From Imbricaverruca yamaguchii (taxonomy: Eukaryota; Arthropoda; Thecostraca; Neoverrucidae), in NCBI GenBank assembly GCA_034440575.1, contig JAOTOL010001661.1:3070001-3134000 (forward strand): a stretch of 64,000 nucleotides of DNA, read 5' to 3'. Every line of letters starts with the position of its first letter. The stretch's first letter is position 1. The translations under genes were made by a program, and so were the position numbers. Positions 42,936-57,620 of this stretch are shown piece by piece. The notes beneath the pieces were generated by a model. It did not search any database. It was not told the origin of the DNA and saw only the letters and a list, made by a program, of their open reading frames with translations.

Positions 42936-45594
42936 GCTTTCCATGTAGTAGCCTTTGAACATGAATCTCAACTATACTCTGGTTACTTTTAATACATGCC
43001 AATACCTTAAAGTCGGCTGAAAATCCATTCCCAAGTTCTGTCACATAAAGCCGAATTAATTCTTTAAATTATCGTTGATGGCTTCAGTTCGCGATTGACC
43101 CGCAGCGACCAGTCGTACGGTCATCCCAACCATATGCCACAAGCGGGCTGGAGATCTCCCACGAAGCTAGGGGATTCAAGTCCTTGTTCTAGAGATATAT
43201 TTTCAGATCGAATATGGACAATAACATTAAATTAACAAATTAACATTAGCAGGGTACTGAACAAAGTGTGGGGAGGGGCGGCACGGACCGCCCGACCCAC
43301 CCGAGATCTTCAGCCTTGACCAAAGAGATTCCGTGAGCGTTTTAGCCTGATACAGCTAGGCCGACAGAGGTGCAGGTGGGCGCATATTCTGACTTCTCTT
43401 CAACTAGAAAGCAGTCTACGACCCCGAAAACAAGCAGTATGTAGTTATTTTTCAACCGTGACGTACGACTGACTCACTTGGTAGTTACACTAGCAGCGTA
43501 AGACTCCTGCCGGGGGTGGGGGAGGGGGAGGCTGGAGGAGCGATGGCATGTACTGATGGTAGGAGCCGAGCTAAATATCCGGGCATATTACTCATCACTT
43601 ACAGGTGCAATTACCGCACATGTATATACAGCCTCGCGTTTCGAAGCATGCGCGCATAGTTAAAGTAAGGCTGGGCGCGATTCATTCACTAAGTTGCATC
43701 ACCAAGAGGAAAATGGTCTTGCTTCCTGGGACTGAACATAAGATGGTGGTAAATAAACCAAAGACTGGTAGTTTGCCACCCAACACAGATGACCAGTACC
43801 GGCTGCGTTGTAACATCAGTATGGGAAGCTGGCCGCGCGAGGGAAAGTCGCCACAAACACCTTCCTTTGAGCAAACATTGAGCGCAATTCAGAAGAGATG
43901 TTTTGAGGAGAGCTGGTGAAGCTCAAAATGGAAACAGCAGATCTGCTTCTGAGTGGGAAAACTAGAATATGAAATGTTTATTGTACCGTAAAACCTTGTT
44001 GAAAGTTCCTCACCAGTGGAAATGTCGCCACGAACCCCTTGCTTGAGCAAGGATTAAACCACCCCATCAACAATATTATTAGAAAATGGGAAGGAACAAA
44101 AATTGCGAGACCACATCTGACTTTGAATGACGGAACGCGAAACTCTATAATAAAACATAAATACTACTATTTGAATTAATATTTGAAAAGTATAGCGGTC
44201 GGGCCAGGATGCGTTGAGCCAGCAATTTCAGCGTGTTGGGTCAGATCAATATCCTTTAGTTCCGTACGGTAGAAGTCAGCAGAAGCTGGAGTGACTTAAC
44301 CTGCTGTCTAAGCCCTTCCATGTCTGCTATGGATTAGCCACAAGTTGAAAACGTGATGTTTTCACCAATTTCTCATGTCGTGCACCACCACTGGTACTCT
44401 GGTTATGGTGTCGATATACTCTGGCTCAATGGCCAGGGCTTGGTTCGTAGCCAGCACACATTTAGTTTAAGATAGGTTCGGCGATGTTCGTTTTTTCTTC
44501 AATTTGGTAGGATGCGATTGTAGCATTATACGAGCCGTAGTTATTTTTGCAAAGCTTTTCTATAAACAATATTTTTATTTTGGGGCACTGTTCAAAAGCT
44601 CCAATCCCATTGCGTTAAAAAAGAACTTGCAAGTTTTCGATGAGGCATTAAAGCTATGTTTCATATGTGGGTGCTTGTGGTAGGGATAGAGAGTACCAAA
44701 CTGTTCCACAGGACAACTGGTCAACTGAACTGAAGTAAACTGAAGTACACGCAACATCCGTGTCATGGCATCATTTGTAGGCAGGCTCTCAATTTGCCTG
44801 GTAGTGATAGTCTAGGTTTGCCTCCCTTGCACGAAAACTTGTTCTCGATTCCAATGGCTCCTTCAAACCACCAAGTTCCCAAATCCGCGGGCCGATCTTC
44901 AAAACAACAGCCGTTGCTGCCCTTGTATTGACCGGGCTGACAGTTAAACAATACGGCAACGACTTTAACAACAGTTTCAACAGTCCATCAGTGACACCAA
45001 ATCAATAGGCAATCATGTCTGACAACGACGGACAACCGAACAACCGGGCAGTTCGTTCGCCTCTGTCTCTCAGCTACATCTACCGCGTCGACCGTCCAGT
45101 CGCGCTTGAGCCGAGCCGCGACCGCGAGAGGGGTTCCTCACGGGGTAGGGAGCAGCGCCCCGGCCTGCCCACATCACCTATTGCACCACACTGCTAAGGG
45201 AGGGGTCCGGCCATAGCACTCAACACCAGCACCCTGACGTGTGCCACATGGCACAAAGGTGACACTGGCCTCATGTCACGCATGGTCGCACATCACAATA
45301 GTCGTAATGACGCTCGAGTGTCGTGTCGCAATAACGCTGTCTCGGTAGGCCAGCCGTCGGCATCCCGTGTGGGAACGGATGTCGACTAAGCATAACAAAC
45401 GTCTCGACTGCCAAGGCTGGAGGCGTCAACTGTAACATCGGCGTGAGTCGGCGTTGACCGAATGTCTGGGATACGCTCGGAGCCCAGATCCCAGTTACAC
45501 GAATACAGCCGTGATTATGTTGCCAAACGCATTCGAAAGAGGGGTGCCAGTGGGTTTTCTTTCCAGTATCGAAGAGGGCAAAATAGAAAATGTC
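42936..45594. other. No confident gene
   Basis: One minus-strand segment at about 44761-44929 follows a possible acceptor ACTGTCAG and reads PGQYKGSNGCCFEDRPADLG, then GTWWFEGAIG. It is cysteine-bearing and non-repetitive but unsupported by a family match. The rest, apart from the short tRNA-like stretch, is unremarkable. Confidence 0.3.
43130..43205 (+). repeat. Possible tRNA-like repeat, copy 2
   Basis: GGCTGGAGATCTCCCACGAA is followed by GGGGATTCAAGTCC, parallel to the minus-strand stretch at 33305-33400. The shared region is about 60 bases. Confidence 0.4.
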
Positions 45595-46430
45595 CACCCG
45601 TCCCGAGAGGCTGTGGACCTAGAAATATTCGTGCGGAAGCTTAAAAAGTCACCTGAACCCTGGAAAATCGCGCTTCGCCTAAAAAAAAACGCACTCGGGC
45701 CTAACAAATCGCACCGAAACCTTATTAAGATTCCCTGGGGCACCACAAATCACGCGACAAGCTTAAGCAAAATCGCATAGTGCCCCCAAAACGTGCCGGG
45801 CCCCGAAATATAATCATGCCTGGGTCACAAAAACGATCAGGTGCCCAAAAATATCGTGCCGCTCATAAGAAAACTGAGGAAAATGACGCGGGGACCGGAA
45901 AAGCAACCCAGGCTCCGAAGAAAAATCAGAGATCCGAAAAATCGTACACGTGTTCCCAAAAATTGCACTGGAACGGACAAATTGCTGTCGGGGCTTGAGA
46001 AGACTCGTAGTGTTACGAAAGTATCGCAAGCAGCGTGCCGAGGCCCCGAAAAAAAATCGCCCTGGACCAGAAAAAAAACATGGCGGTGCCCAAAAGTATC
46101 GCACCGGGAGACCAAAAAATAGAGCTGAAGCCACTAAATATTGCGCTGGAACTTCAAAATATCCGTCCAGACCCAACAAATTGCGTAGATACCTGAAAGA
46201 AATGCACATGCCGGTTCCCTGAAGAAATCGCGCCGGTGTGTCGATAAAAATCGATCCGGAACATCAAAAAGCTCGCCGCGACCCGACACGAGACTAGGCA
46301 TCCAACGAAACTTTTCATGAGCCCCATGAAAAGCGACACGGACTCCGATAAGTTCAGAAGAGGTTCCAAAAGATCTAGTCTCACCCGGAAGACTCGGGTC
46401 AAAACCCTAAAGTATCGCACTCATCCGGGA
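45595..46430. repeat. Highly diverged ~28-30-bp array (AAAATCGC core)
   Basis: Cores such as AAAATCGCGC, AAATCGCACC, AAAAATATCGTGCC and AAAAATTGCACTGG recur about every 28 to 30 bases, separated by GGGCCCCG or GACCCG-type spacers. Both strands have long open frames because stops are rare in the unit. I read it as an old minisatellite. Confidence 0.7.
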
Positions 46431-47059
46431 TTTGTTTTCGAAGTCCCTATCTTGACCTAATATTATCTCTGGCCATAAACTAATGTAAGGCATGCCTCAG
46501 GCTCTTCATGGTCAGCGCATCCTAACGGTCTTTGGCATTTTATCCCAGCTTTCGCAGATCGGAAGTAAGTGGGGAACTTAAGAAAAACGCCTCCTGCCCT
46601 GACCGGGCGAAGATGGATTTGCCGACCCGCCAGACAAGGGAACACTATGCGGGCCAACAAAATATGACTCGATGGTTGATGTACACAAACATACATTACC
46701 ATTGTAAGGCTAGCACGTTTTTTAAACTAGCCTAAGTGATGAATGTTCAGTAAAGTGAAGCATTTATCCATGGATGGGAGCCACCCTTGACGAGAAACGT
46801 ATGCCGCCCATGCACGGGTCGCAGAACTCCACTCCAAAATACTTTGGCTTCGACTATCGATCGAACTTCAGATTCGATGACACGTCTGGAGACGTCGGGA
46901 GGATGCCTGCTCTGGGTCCGGGTATGTACAATCGTATGATCCGACTGGTTCCGCGCCTATGCACATGCGTTCATATGCTTCCGCTTCGCCGATGCCATCG
47001 CCACACCATGCTCGTTTAACACCTGGGTAAATGCTATCCTCACCTCCCATCACGGCCAG
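46431..47059. other. No recognised feature
   Basis: No gene or repeat recognised. Confidence 0.45.
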
Positions 47060-47306
47060 CTAGCGCATCAACTTCCCTTCGTCAGAAAACTTCTTGGCGG
47101 CCAACTTTGACGCAGATAACTGAGAGTTACGGCGCCTGCGGTGGAGCCGCCCGGCTAACTGGACAGCGGCGGCCAATTTATTAACATTCTCAACACGCCG
47201 GACTTCAGAATAGCCAAAGTTGAAATGGACATGTTCGCCGGTGCGGTCCATATAGGAGTACGCGGCGAGAGCAATCCGTCTGCCGGCCACGCCTGTGAGG
47301 TGAGAA
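47060..47306 (-). CDS. Candidate terminal exon, unrecognised
   Basis: After a possible acceptor CACCTCACAG at about 47307 an open frame runs to a TAG. It contains RRIALAAYSYMDRTGEHVHF and later LAAAVQLAGRLHRRRRNSQL. Composition is protein-like and the frame stays open further upstream. No family is recognised, and other frames are also open in part, so this may be chance. Confidence 0.2.
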
Positions 47307-47517
47307 GTTTCGCGGCCGCCTCTCCACCGCGGTGCGGCCGGCCTCGGAATCCAGGCGTGGGCACTGGGTGAAGGTGTGGCACTGTCGTTCCGGGTCTGTG
47401 CGCCTCTTCGAATCATCCCCAACAGGACAGACGTACGGACGTGTTCCTAGACCCGGACAGGTGAAATTCCTAAAACACAGCGGGAAACCATGTTAAGGAA
47501 TGCATACCAAAAGATAA

Positions 47518-47770
47518 AAACAGCATGATCGATGGAATGTAATAGAACATGCCAATATAATATAAAATAACGATCCAATTATACTTTTTCTGCAGATAAA
47601 ATACTTTTTGAAATTTTTTATCTTTTTTGCAGATTACTTTTCTGTAGATATGCAATAACAGTATGAACGATAGAACATAATAGAGCATACCAATAGAACA
47701 TAAGAGACACGTTTTTTCCAAGCACACGCTTTTTTTTCTGCGGATAAATGCAGCAACAGCATTACATAGA
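47518..47770. repeat. Diverged direct duplication, period ~137 bp
   Basis: AACAGCATGATCGATGGAAT at about 47518 and AACAGTATGAACGATAGAAC at about 47655 start two copies that share AATAGAACATGCCAAT-like and TTTTCTGCAGATAAA-like blocks. Confidence 0.6.
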
Positions 47771-48029
47771 GCAGATATACTCGATAAATGCTTTGAAGCA
47801 AACCTCCACAAAAATCGCCCTCACACGTCGATTAGTAAATAAACTGTGGAATAACTCCATGGAATGTCGGTGAAACAGTGTAGACCTCACAGTGCCCACA
47901 CGTTTCTCGTATTATTATATGCACTCGCATTTTCAAAACCTCTCAGCAATATGGTGTGTCGTTCATTTCAGCCGGTACGTACCGGTTAGAGCCATTGTAA
48001 ATCCTTCACACTTTGACGTATTTAGAGTC

Positions 48030-48640
48030 GATCCACATCTGATAAAGTATACTTTGACGACAGAACTGCGACTATGCGAATGTCACTACTACAGCGACCC
48101 GACCAAGACGCGCGATTACTACTACGCCAAAAACTTCGACCGGACTTTACTACTACACGATATTATTTATACGCGACAAAACCGCGAATTCAAATACTGT
48201 CGCGCGGCATTATGTACTGCTGCATGGCACAACTGCGAATACGAGAACTGCGACGCGATAGTGCTCCTATGGCAAACGTTTCCACCGATCTTACAATGAC
48301 GATGGCATGACACGACTGTGGATGTAGATACTGCGATACATTACTGCTACACGATATAATTGCGCTGCAGCAACTGCGACGCAGCATTACTGCAAGATAC
48401 AACATTTCAGCATATTTTATTGTGGCGCGTGGCGAATGCAAGTACTGCAACGTAGCGATACGGTATTCCTACGCGACAAACCTGTGACTGCAACAACTAC
48501 GACATGGCATTATTGCCACAGTAGTGCAACTGACTCACGTTTTTGCGACACGATGCAACTGCGAATGCATATTTGATGCATCTATGTGCAATCGCATAAG
48601 ACCTGCGGATGTTCCATCGTTTAAAACCTACGGATGCTTG
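48030..48640. repeat. Diverged ~33-bp array (ACTGCGAC/TACTACACGA)
   Basis: The motifs AACTGCGAC, TACTGCTACACGATAT and ACGCGACAAAAC recur about every 30 to 35 bases. It is heavily mutated. Frames through it are not genes. Confidence 0.6.
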
Positions 48641-51600
48641 TACGTCACACACAACGCGGATATTCGATAGCCTAGACTACAAGAGTCCATTGCGCACCAG
48701 TGCTGTGATCGTTCGCTGTGACATTTTTCAGCGGACGACTAGTCTTTCTCATCGATTAGTACATTATTTTCCTGGATTGCGCTTAAAATTTTTGTGTAAG
48801 GGACGCAAAATCATTTAATTGTCATTGGGCCTATTCGGCCTCTTTCGAACCTGGCTAGCCAATGGACCAATTTGTTTGATGAAAAGCTTCACATAACGTT
48901 AGGAAGCTTGTGTCGTTGACTACATTTTTATCCAAACAATACTTCAAAAGTTAGAAAACGGCGAGGGCAGGACGCAAAAAGAGGGAAATAATGCTAACCA
49001 TTGTCTTATTACACCTCATAGGCTTGGTCTCAGATTCGGGTCCCTTTACTGCCCATCGACCCAGCTCAATAGCGTTTTAAATTGTGGGCTAATGAAGGTA
49101 AACCATAAAAATCACAGGCATTGTCCGGGAAATCGAAATGTGGGGAAACACTTTTGGGCAGCGGAAAGTCGTTTTGTAATTGATTCAATTTTCTTCATAG
49201 ACAAAGAACAGTTTAGTAATATTATGCCGAATATTGCTACGAACGAAAACGTGTACCATAGGCTATGCCAGGCACACTAAAAAATCGGGGCTGCTTCATT
49301 CGCTTAATCTGGATCAGCTTCTGTCATGCGTATAAAATCATTATCATCAGTCAATATATAGAATATGCGTAAAATGTCACGCGTATTGAAACTCCAACAG
49401 CCAGACTGGTCTACTCTCTGATTGTTACGAAACATTCCATTTACTTGAACTTGAACGTGGTGCAGATGCCTCCCCTCCAAAGCTGATCTTCATTTCCCTA
49501 TGCCGAAAATTATTCTGTTCTTTCACTGCAGGAATTCCGAACAAATCAGCAATGACATGATGGTGTGCAAGAAGCTTGCTTATCATCATGTTGAAACCCA
49601 CCACAAGCCCCCTACTTCCTTACTCTGGAACTACCTTTGTCATTTATGTGACGATTTAGTAAAGCAAAATGTGCAACATATATGTGTTGTGCATCAATGG
49701 TGTTGGCTAGAAGCTAGTATGTATAAGCATAACGTGTAAACATTTGGCAGACTTCGAAAGCTTATCACACTTCACAAATTGACCTGACATGCCATCCGGA
49801 ATATCTGCATGGAGTCGCCTCTGATCAAACAAATGTTTTTGGACATATTGCCAACAAAGGAATTTTAAGAATTGCACGAAGTTTCAGAGCTCTATCGTAT
49901 CGTAACATCATAAGCCCCCTAAATACCCCCCTTAAAGAATATGGTTACGACAACGTATTCGTTTATGCAGTTTAATGCTTATCGTATGTGCTGTTCGAAA
50001 CTATGAGGTGTCCAGGTCAAGCCAGATCAGTGCGTCTAACGTGCTTTCGACACAAGCAACACCACGGCATCACTTTCTATGTGTTGCTTATTTGACTCAC
50101 CATTGCCGCCGTGCTAAAGAGCAAAGCCTGTTGCCGCTGATCAGCTCCATGCTGATCCTAGCAGCGCGATGAAACTCTTGAGATTTTTGTCTGTGATAAT
50201 TCATAAGTAATTGAACATATTGCTTTGAAGCTTATCATACCTTGTGGCTACAGAGCGCACATTGTCCCAAGGAAAATATGTAGATCTCGTCTCTTATTTC
50301 AAAGACATCTGGCTTCTTTAGTGGGACGGCGTCGAACCAGATATTCACGAAATATAGAAATATCGACGATTAATATCACCTCTTGCACTAAAATCACCCA
50401 TGATGGCTATGGTTAGGTGATTGCCAACCCAGCTAGCATGCCTGCATCGGTCAAGTTCTTTCCAAGGTCGTCATAGGCAACTGAGCTCACATAGCCTTCT
50501 TATACATCTGTACTCTACACAGCTGCACACCAAAAACAAATTGTCTTACATTGGTACCCCTCGAACCAAGGAAATCGTGTTTTAAATCAGTCTTTGAAAG
50601 TCTTCAAAATGAGGTCAATATACTTACCTCACACCACCCCTTACCTATGGGTCAAAATGTTGACAAATCGCATGTGGTTAGCATCTCAGCACGCTGAGAG
50701 GCGTTGTGGTAACAATTTCAAGTGGCTATCTGCTACTATGCTTGTGCGGGGAACGATTAACATGAATAGCTGCATTTTATTGCGAAAAATTGAAGGTGAC
50801 CTGAAAGGTCACCCAGAGCCGCCAAGTATCAATATTCGGTGTTAGTGGAGAAACCACGCATTCTGTAACCAACCGATTCTTATTGCACTCCGCTAATGAC
50901 TTTGTCCTCTTCATTTGCAAATGCCAGGCAGTCGCTTCATTCGTCGCACCTAAGTTGGTGAAGGTGGCGAAGTATCGTGCGTGGGCGTTGGCTAACCTAT
51001 TAAACTAGTATCCAAGAAGGTTTGTGTATTTTAGATGTCTCTAAATCATCATGGCTTTGAGAAGTTTGCAGACGGGCAAGGTTGGAAAATAGGCTGTTAC
51101 GTGATTTTTGGCCTGCAGAACAGTATCCTCTGTATACTTTCAAAATAATTTTTTCTTCATTTTCATCGGTTGTAGGTTAAATGTTGCTGTGAGACATTGA
51201 ACTGCTCGGTGATAAAGTGTTCAATATTCTCTGGAAAGTGCAAGGTTAAATTCTGATGTCACAGGTTTAAGGAACATTATTCTCTTCGTATTTAATTTCC
51301 CAAACATTTTATCTCTACATCAGTGATTATACAACACAATTCCAACTCTGTGCAGGGTGCCTGGCCACTCTATTTTTAATTTTGTGGTCCAGCAATGGCC
51401 ACTACTCCCCCACAAACATACTTGTCATGTTTCATCGGATGGAATATGTGGTAGCTTATCCCTTCATGCACCCTCGTAAACAAGGTGCAAAACAGGACAT
51501 ATTAGGATTTGTTGGTGCTATGTGTAGTGTGTGCATAGGCACTACATTATTAACATGCATTATTAAGCTTCACAGCCACCTTTCCCTATTAGCCCATTAC

Positions 51601-52714
51601 TTTATGTACATATTTCTTATACCATTTATGTATTAGATTCCTCCTCAGTGGATAATTTCTAAGTGGAAGCAAATCAGTAATAAAAATTTTTACAGGCCGA
51701 CATGTTTTAAAGCATTGGTCTTTCTTTCCTTCTTTTTGCGTTACATTGCACTAGCGCTGCAAACAAACACTTGACAACATTTAACTGCCAGTACGCGGGG
51801 TAATTGCACACTCAACGCAGCTGTGTCAGTGTTTCGTTCTTTTTTAGCATGTACGCAAATTTTTATGGAGCCCATTCTGCGTCATTCTGGGGCGCCATCG
51901 CTGCGTATGCGTAGTGCGCACTAAAATGCCTACAACTCAAACCGGAGACTGGATGTCGGAAACCGGAGACCGAGTACAATGTTTTCCACCGAGCAAAGCA
52001 AACCTGAAATATAAATACAGATTTTACCTGGTACATTTTGTCAGCCTTTTTTCTTGGTCATGCATTAGCATTAGCGTTTACTCCGGATGTGTATTTTGAG
52101 ACTCGAACATTGAGTCTTTTTCACAGTATAAAATGTCTTATGGAGGAGCCATTCTGGCGCTAGAAGGGGCCATGATATTTTTGCCATTCTGGCGTCAGAT
52201 GGAGCGTCAATATTGACCCGCGTAATGGTCAAGACGCATTAAGAAACCTGATATCAGCCGGTCAATTTCTGCTTTGGTGTCGACACCGGCAGGAGTCGCA
52301 GTTCTTTTTTCTTGCGCTGGCTGGCGTAAATGACTCAAATAGTCGGTGTATTTTACTGACAGCTGTAGTGTCGGGGACCATATTAACTCCGGGAAATTTC
52401 AGACAACTTGATACCGCGTCATTTGTGTTTTTACAGTTGTTCTCTGCGAGGGGACCAATACGGACGAAATGGAGTCGAGATCACCGCCCGCCAACACGGT
52501 GACGTCACAACTAAACAAACGATGTGGACGGCAAACTGAGGTAAGGATGCGATGATGCTAAATATAGCACAGGGGCGGTGCTGCTTGAGACTGTACGCCT
52601 ATCAAATGAAGAGGATGTCCCCAGTGGCTTGTCTGCACAGCATCGGTACCAGATCACATGCTTATTGTGTTGCCATGCAGAGGTAAAATAATGCACTCCC
52701 CCCACCCCCATGCC

Positions 52715-52717
<3 letters not shown>
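48641..52717. other. About 4 kb with no recognised feature
   Basis: AT-rich, mostly unique sequence. Frames of 60 to 85 codons exist (for example about 49500-49739 and 51382-51636 on plus), none of which I recognise. No satellite is visible. Confidence 0.45.

Positions 52718-52754
<37 letters not shown>
52718..52754. repeat. (TA)n microsatellite
   Basis: About 37 bases of pure TA. Confidence 0.97.
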
Positions 52755-52756
<2 letters not shown>

Positions 52757-53250
52757 TCAGGGCCCACTCAATCGTTAGATAGAGCAAACCAGGTGCAAGC
52801 AAAGCGCAAAATATATGCACTGCAGCAATCTTCGACGCCTCAGAGTGTCTGTGCAGCACCATGGCGACTGGGCCAACGTGCCGAATATATGTTGTTTAAT
52901 TGAGTTTAATAATACATCAAATCTGATGTAAAACATCGTTTTTGGAGACTAGATCTCCGGAAGTAGTGCGTAATGCCAACACCTCGAGGACCATGGTTTA
53001 CTGTCTGCATCCACCGGTAAAGGACCAAGCAGTGCATCATGCTGTATTTTGTTGCTGAAAATTTCAGGAATTCATAAATATCACAACGATTCTCTGCCAC
53101 ACATGTCGGTTTGATGCATTTGCGCGTGATCGCCGGTAGACACACCCCTCTGCTCGTGCCGGACTCGCCTACGTCATGGGTTGAGTATGTTCATTCTGGT
53201 ACGCCTCATGCCGCTCTGTTGGAATTGCTATTGGCCCGGAAGTCACCATA
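52755..53250. other. No recognised feature
   Basis: Unique-looking flank of LINE copy 2. Confidence 0.45.
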
Positions 53251-54619
53251 GAGACATAAGACATAAAGACATAAAAGATTAGTGCAACCATGAGCCACAA
53301 GGGCCCTTCTTGGTTGCACTGTGCACACTCAACCAGTTGCCCACAAAATCCGTCGATCAGCCCTCCCTGTAATACTGAAAAGCAAGCCCTGCATTCTTAT
53401 AATGATTGTCTATGCTGTTTTGAAAGATGTTCAATGTGCTGCTACTTGCAATGGTTTCTGGCAGCTGGTTCCAGTGTTCTACTACCCTGTTGATGAAGAA
53501 AGACTGTCTTAACCTTGTTCTGCTGTGGTGAACTTTAATTTTGTTTGTTTGTTTATTGTTTATTAGTTGGTTCACGACACACTTTATGCACATTCACGGC
53601 TAATGGCGCCGCCCACACTGTTTCGCCGGTGGGCCGCGGGATTGGGAAATGTCCTGAGTGGCGCTAGAGTCGAACTCGGGACATTTGGTACCCATAGCCC
53701 GACATCTTAACCACTCGGCCATCCCCGCCCATAAATTTAATTTTGAATTGATGACCTCTGATTGCATCATTTTTGTTAAACTCAAACATGTCCCCAAGAT
53801 ATCCCCTCTCCAGACCATGGACAAATTTAAAGACATCGATGAGATCTCCTCTCAGCCTTCTATGTCTAAGTGAAAACATATTCAATTTCTTTAGTCTTTC
53901 CTCATATGCCAGGTTGCTTATACCATTAACCATTTTTGTAGCCCTCTTTTGCACTCTCTCTCTAAAAATCAACAATCTTTTTCATAGCTAGGAGACCAAG
54001 CTTGGATGCAGTGTTCCAAATGTGGCCTGACATATGCACAGTAAAGCTTCCTGATGACTTCCTCACTTCTGTATGATACATTCCTATTTATTTCCCCAAG
54101 CATTCTCAGTGCTTTCTTCCTGGCTTCCTTGGTCTGGTCTGATGCCCCCAATTTTGTGTTTAGAATAACACCTAACTCCTTCTCCTGTTGAGTCACTGAT
54201 AGCACTTGCCCATCCATCAAGTATGCAGCCTTCATATGCTGCTTACCCACAAGCATGATTTTGCACTTATCGAAATTAAATTTCATATCACATTCTTCGG
54301 ACCACTTCACAAGTTCGTCTAAGTCTTTTTGCAGCGAGATATGTTCATTTTGACCTGTTATTGCCCTAAAGACTTTCAAATCAAGCGCAAATTTCAAAAC
54401 CTTACTGCTTAGGCCACTTTCAATGTTGTTTGCAAATATAATGAACAGTAGTGGCCCCAGTACTGACCCCTGGGGGACTCCACTAAGAACATTTTGCCAT
54501 GATGACTTTGTACCATTTAGCATCACTCTTTGTTGTCTATCTGAAAGCCACAACTCTATTCATTTTAAGATGCTACCTGCAATACTATAGACCTGAAGCT
54601 GTATCATTAACCGTGTATG
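53251..54619 (-). mobile_element. CR1-like LINE, copy 2, 5'-truncated, with nested SINE
   Basis: On the minus strand it starts inside the reverse transcriptase, just before CATACACGGTTAATG, and runs to a tail of TTTATGTC repeats at 53251-53280. A 194-codon frame (53969-54553) holds SGVPQGSVLGPLLFI, then FALD where FADD is expected, and RPHLEHCIQAWSPSYEK. A second frame (about 53740-53975) and a third (53360-53530, ending FQYYREG) carry the C-terminal part. Frame breaks and the loss of a catalytic Asp make it dead. It shares its whole length with copy 1. Confidence 0.93.
53544..53735 (-). mobile_element. tRNA-Ser-derived SINE, copy B, inserted in the LINE
   Basis: On minus it reads GGGCGGGGATGGCCGAGTGG (A box), then CCCGAGTTCGACTC (B box), CCCACCGGCGAAACAGTGTG, and ends in an AATAAACAAACAAA tail. 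The head matches serine tRNA genes. The 10-base duplication TTTAATTTTG flanks it on plus at 53534-53543 and 53736-53745, and LINE copy 1 carries the related sequence only once. Both polymerase III boxes are intact. Confidence 0.92.
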
Positions 54620-56210
<1,591 letters not shown>

Positions 56211-56338
56211 AACATATGAAACATAGATTGCCATTTGAATGAGCGAAGTAGACTTGTCACGACTTGCAAAAGATAACATATCAAACATAGATTGCAATTT
56301 GAATGAGCGAAGTAGACTTGTCACGACTTGCAAAAGGT
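56211..56338. repeat. 64-bp tandem duplication
   Basis: AACATATGAAACATAGATTG starts the first copy at 56211 and AACATATCAAACATAGATTG the second at 56275. The two copies are nearly identical. Confidence 0.9.
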
Positions 56339-56814
56339 ACATTGTTTTACATGAGATGTAAAACAATCGGTGATTCATGCTATATGAAGTGTCCTAGTGA
56401 CATCGTGGTGAAACCAATAACTATGATGCAACTTCAGCTACGTACCTACCTCAGATGGATTGCATTTTTGATGCCTGTGGCGAGAGTAGTCATGTTTCAC
56501 ACAAACGACTTTGCAGATTTCAGAGCAGCATCCATTATTGCGGCCTTGTCGAGTTAAAAACGCATTTCATCTTGCAGAGCGGACCCTAACGAATTATCTC
56601 GCTGCCAGAGATCAAACTTAGCCGCCCAGATTTGGGCTGCATAATGAAATTCGTTGTTGACATTGGTGTAAACGAGCGGTGTTCACTCGCTTCCCCGCAC
56701 CATCGGGCAGAAAGAACTTCGCTACACTGGGAGGAGATGAAATATTGCAGTGAAGCAGGGCCTGCAATTCCCTACGGCGACCTGTCGCCCAGCCGCATCG
56801 GTAGCCATCCTTCG
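56339..56814. other. No recognised feature
   Basis: An 84-codon plus-strand frame (56303-56557) begins in the duplication. It has no recognisable domain. Confidence 0.4.
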
Positions 56815-57270
56815 TGGGTGACGTTATGTACGTGACGTCACGCAACATCAGCATCGTGCGTGTTGTGACATCACTAGTTTATCGAAGTGGTAATGTGAAG
56901 TACGTGATGTAACTCAACCTATGCATCTGGAATGATGTGATATCACTAGTGTAGCGACGTGGTGATATGAAGCACGCAATGTCACTCAGCCTCGGCATAG
57001 TGAGTGACGCGAAATCATTAGTGTAGCGACGTGGTGATATGAAATACGTAGTGTCACACAACCTCAACATCGTTGGTGATGCGACATCACTAGTAGAGCG
57101 ACGTGATGATGTGACATCACTAGTGTAGCGTTGGGTGTGATGTGAGGTACGTAACGTCTTGAAACATCAGCGTTGTGAGTGATGTGCGTTACGACAAGCA
57201 ACCTCAACATCGTGAGCGATGCGACATCACTAATGAAGTAACTTGGTGATATGACCATCACTAGTGTTAT
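56815..57270. repeat. ~72-bp diverged repeat (CATCACTAGTGTAGCGACG)
   Basis: The landmark TCACTAGTGTAGCGACGTGG followed by TGATATGAA recurs about every 72 bases, with one shortened unit near 57090-57120. Confidence 0.85.
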
Positions 57271-57452
57271 CATTCACACTCACCGGTATGTGTGATGTAA
57301 TTATCAGTGGTTTATGTGAGGTGGCCCTCGGTGGTATATCTAGCGAGCCCTTCACCATAGTGTAGGTGATTAGCACAAAGCGTTGCATGTGGCGTGATCC
57401 TCAGCTGTGTATGTGACGTGACCATCACCTGTGTATGTGATGTAACCTTCAG

Positions 57453-57530
<78 letters not shown>

Positions 57531-57620
57531 CGTGATCATCAGCTGTGTATGTGATCTGATCCTCAGCTGTATGTGTGACGTGACCCTCAGCTGTGTGGGT
57601 GTGATGTGACCTCTGCCATG
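57271..57620. repeat. (GT)n tract within CAGCTGTGTATGTGACGTG repeats
   Basis: About 75 bases of (GT)n at 57454-57529 sit between copies of a short unit with TCAGCTGTGTATGTGACGTG. The frames on both strands follow the (GT)n. Confidence 0.93.
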
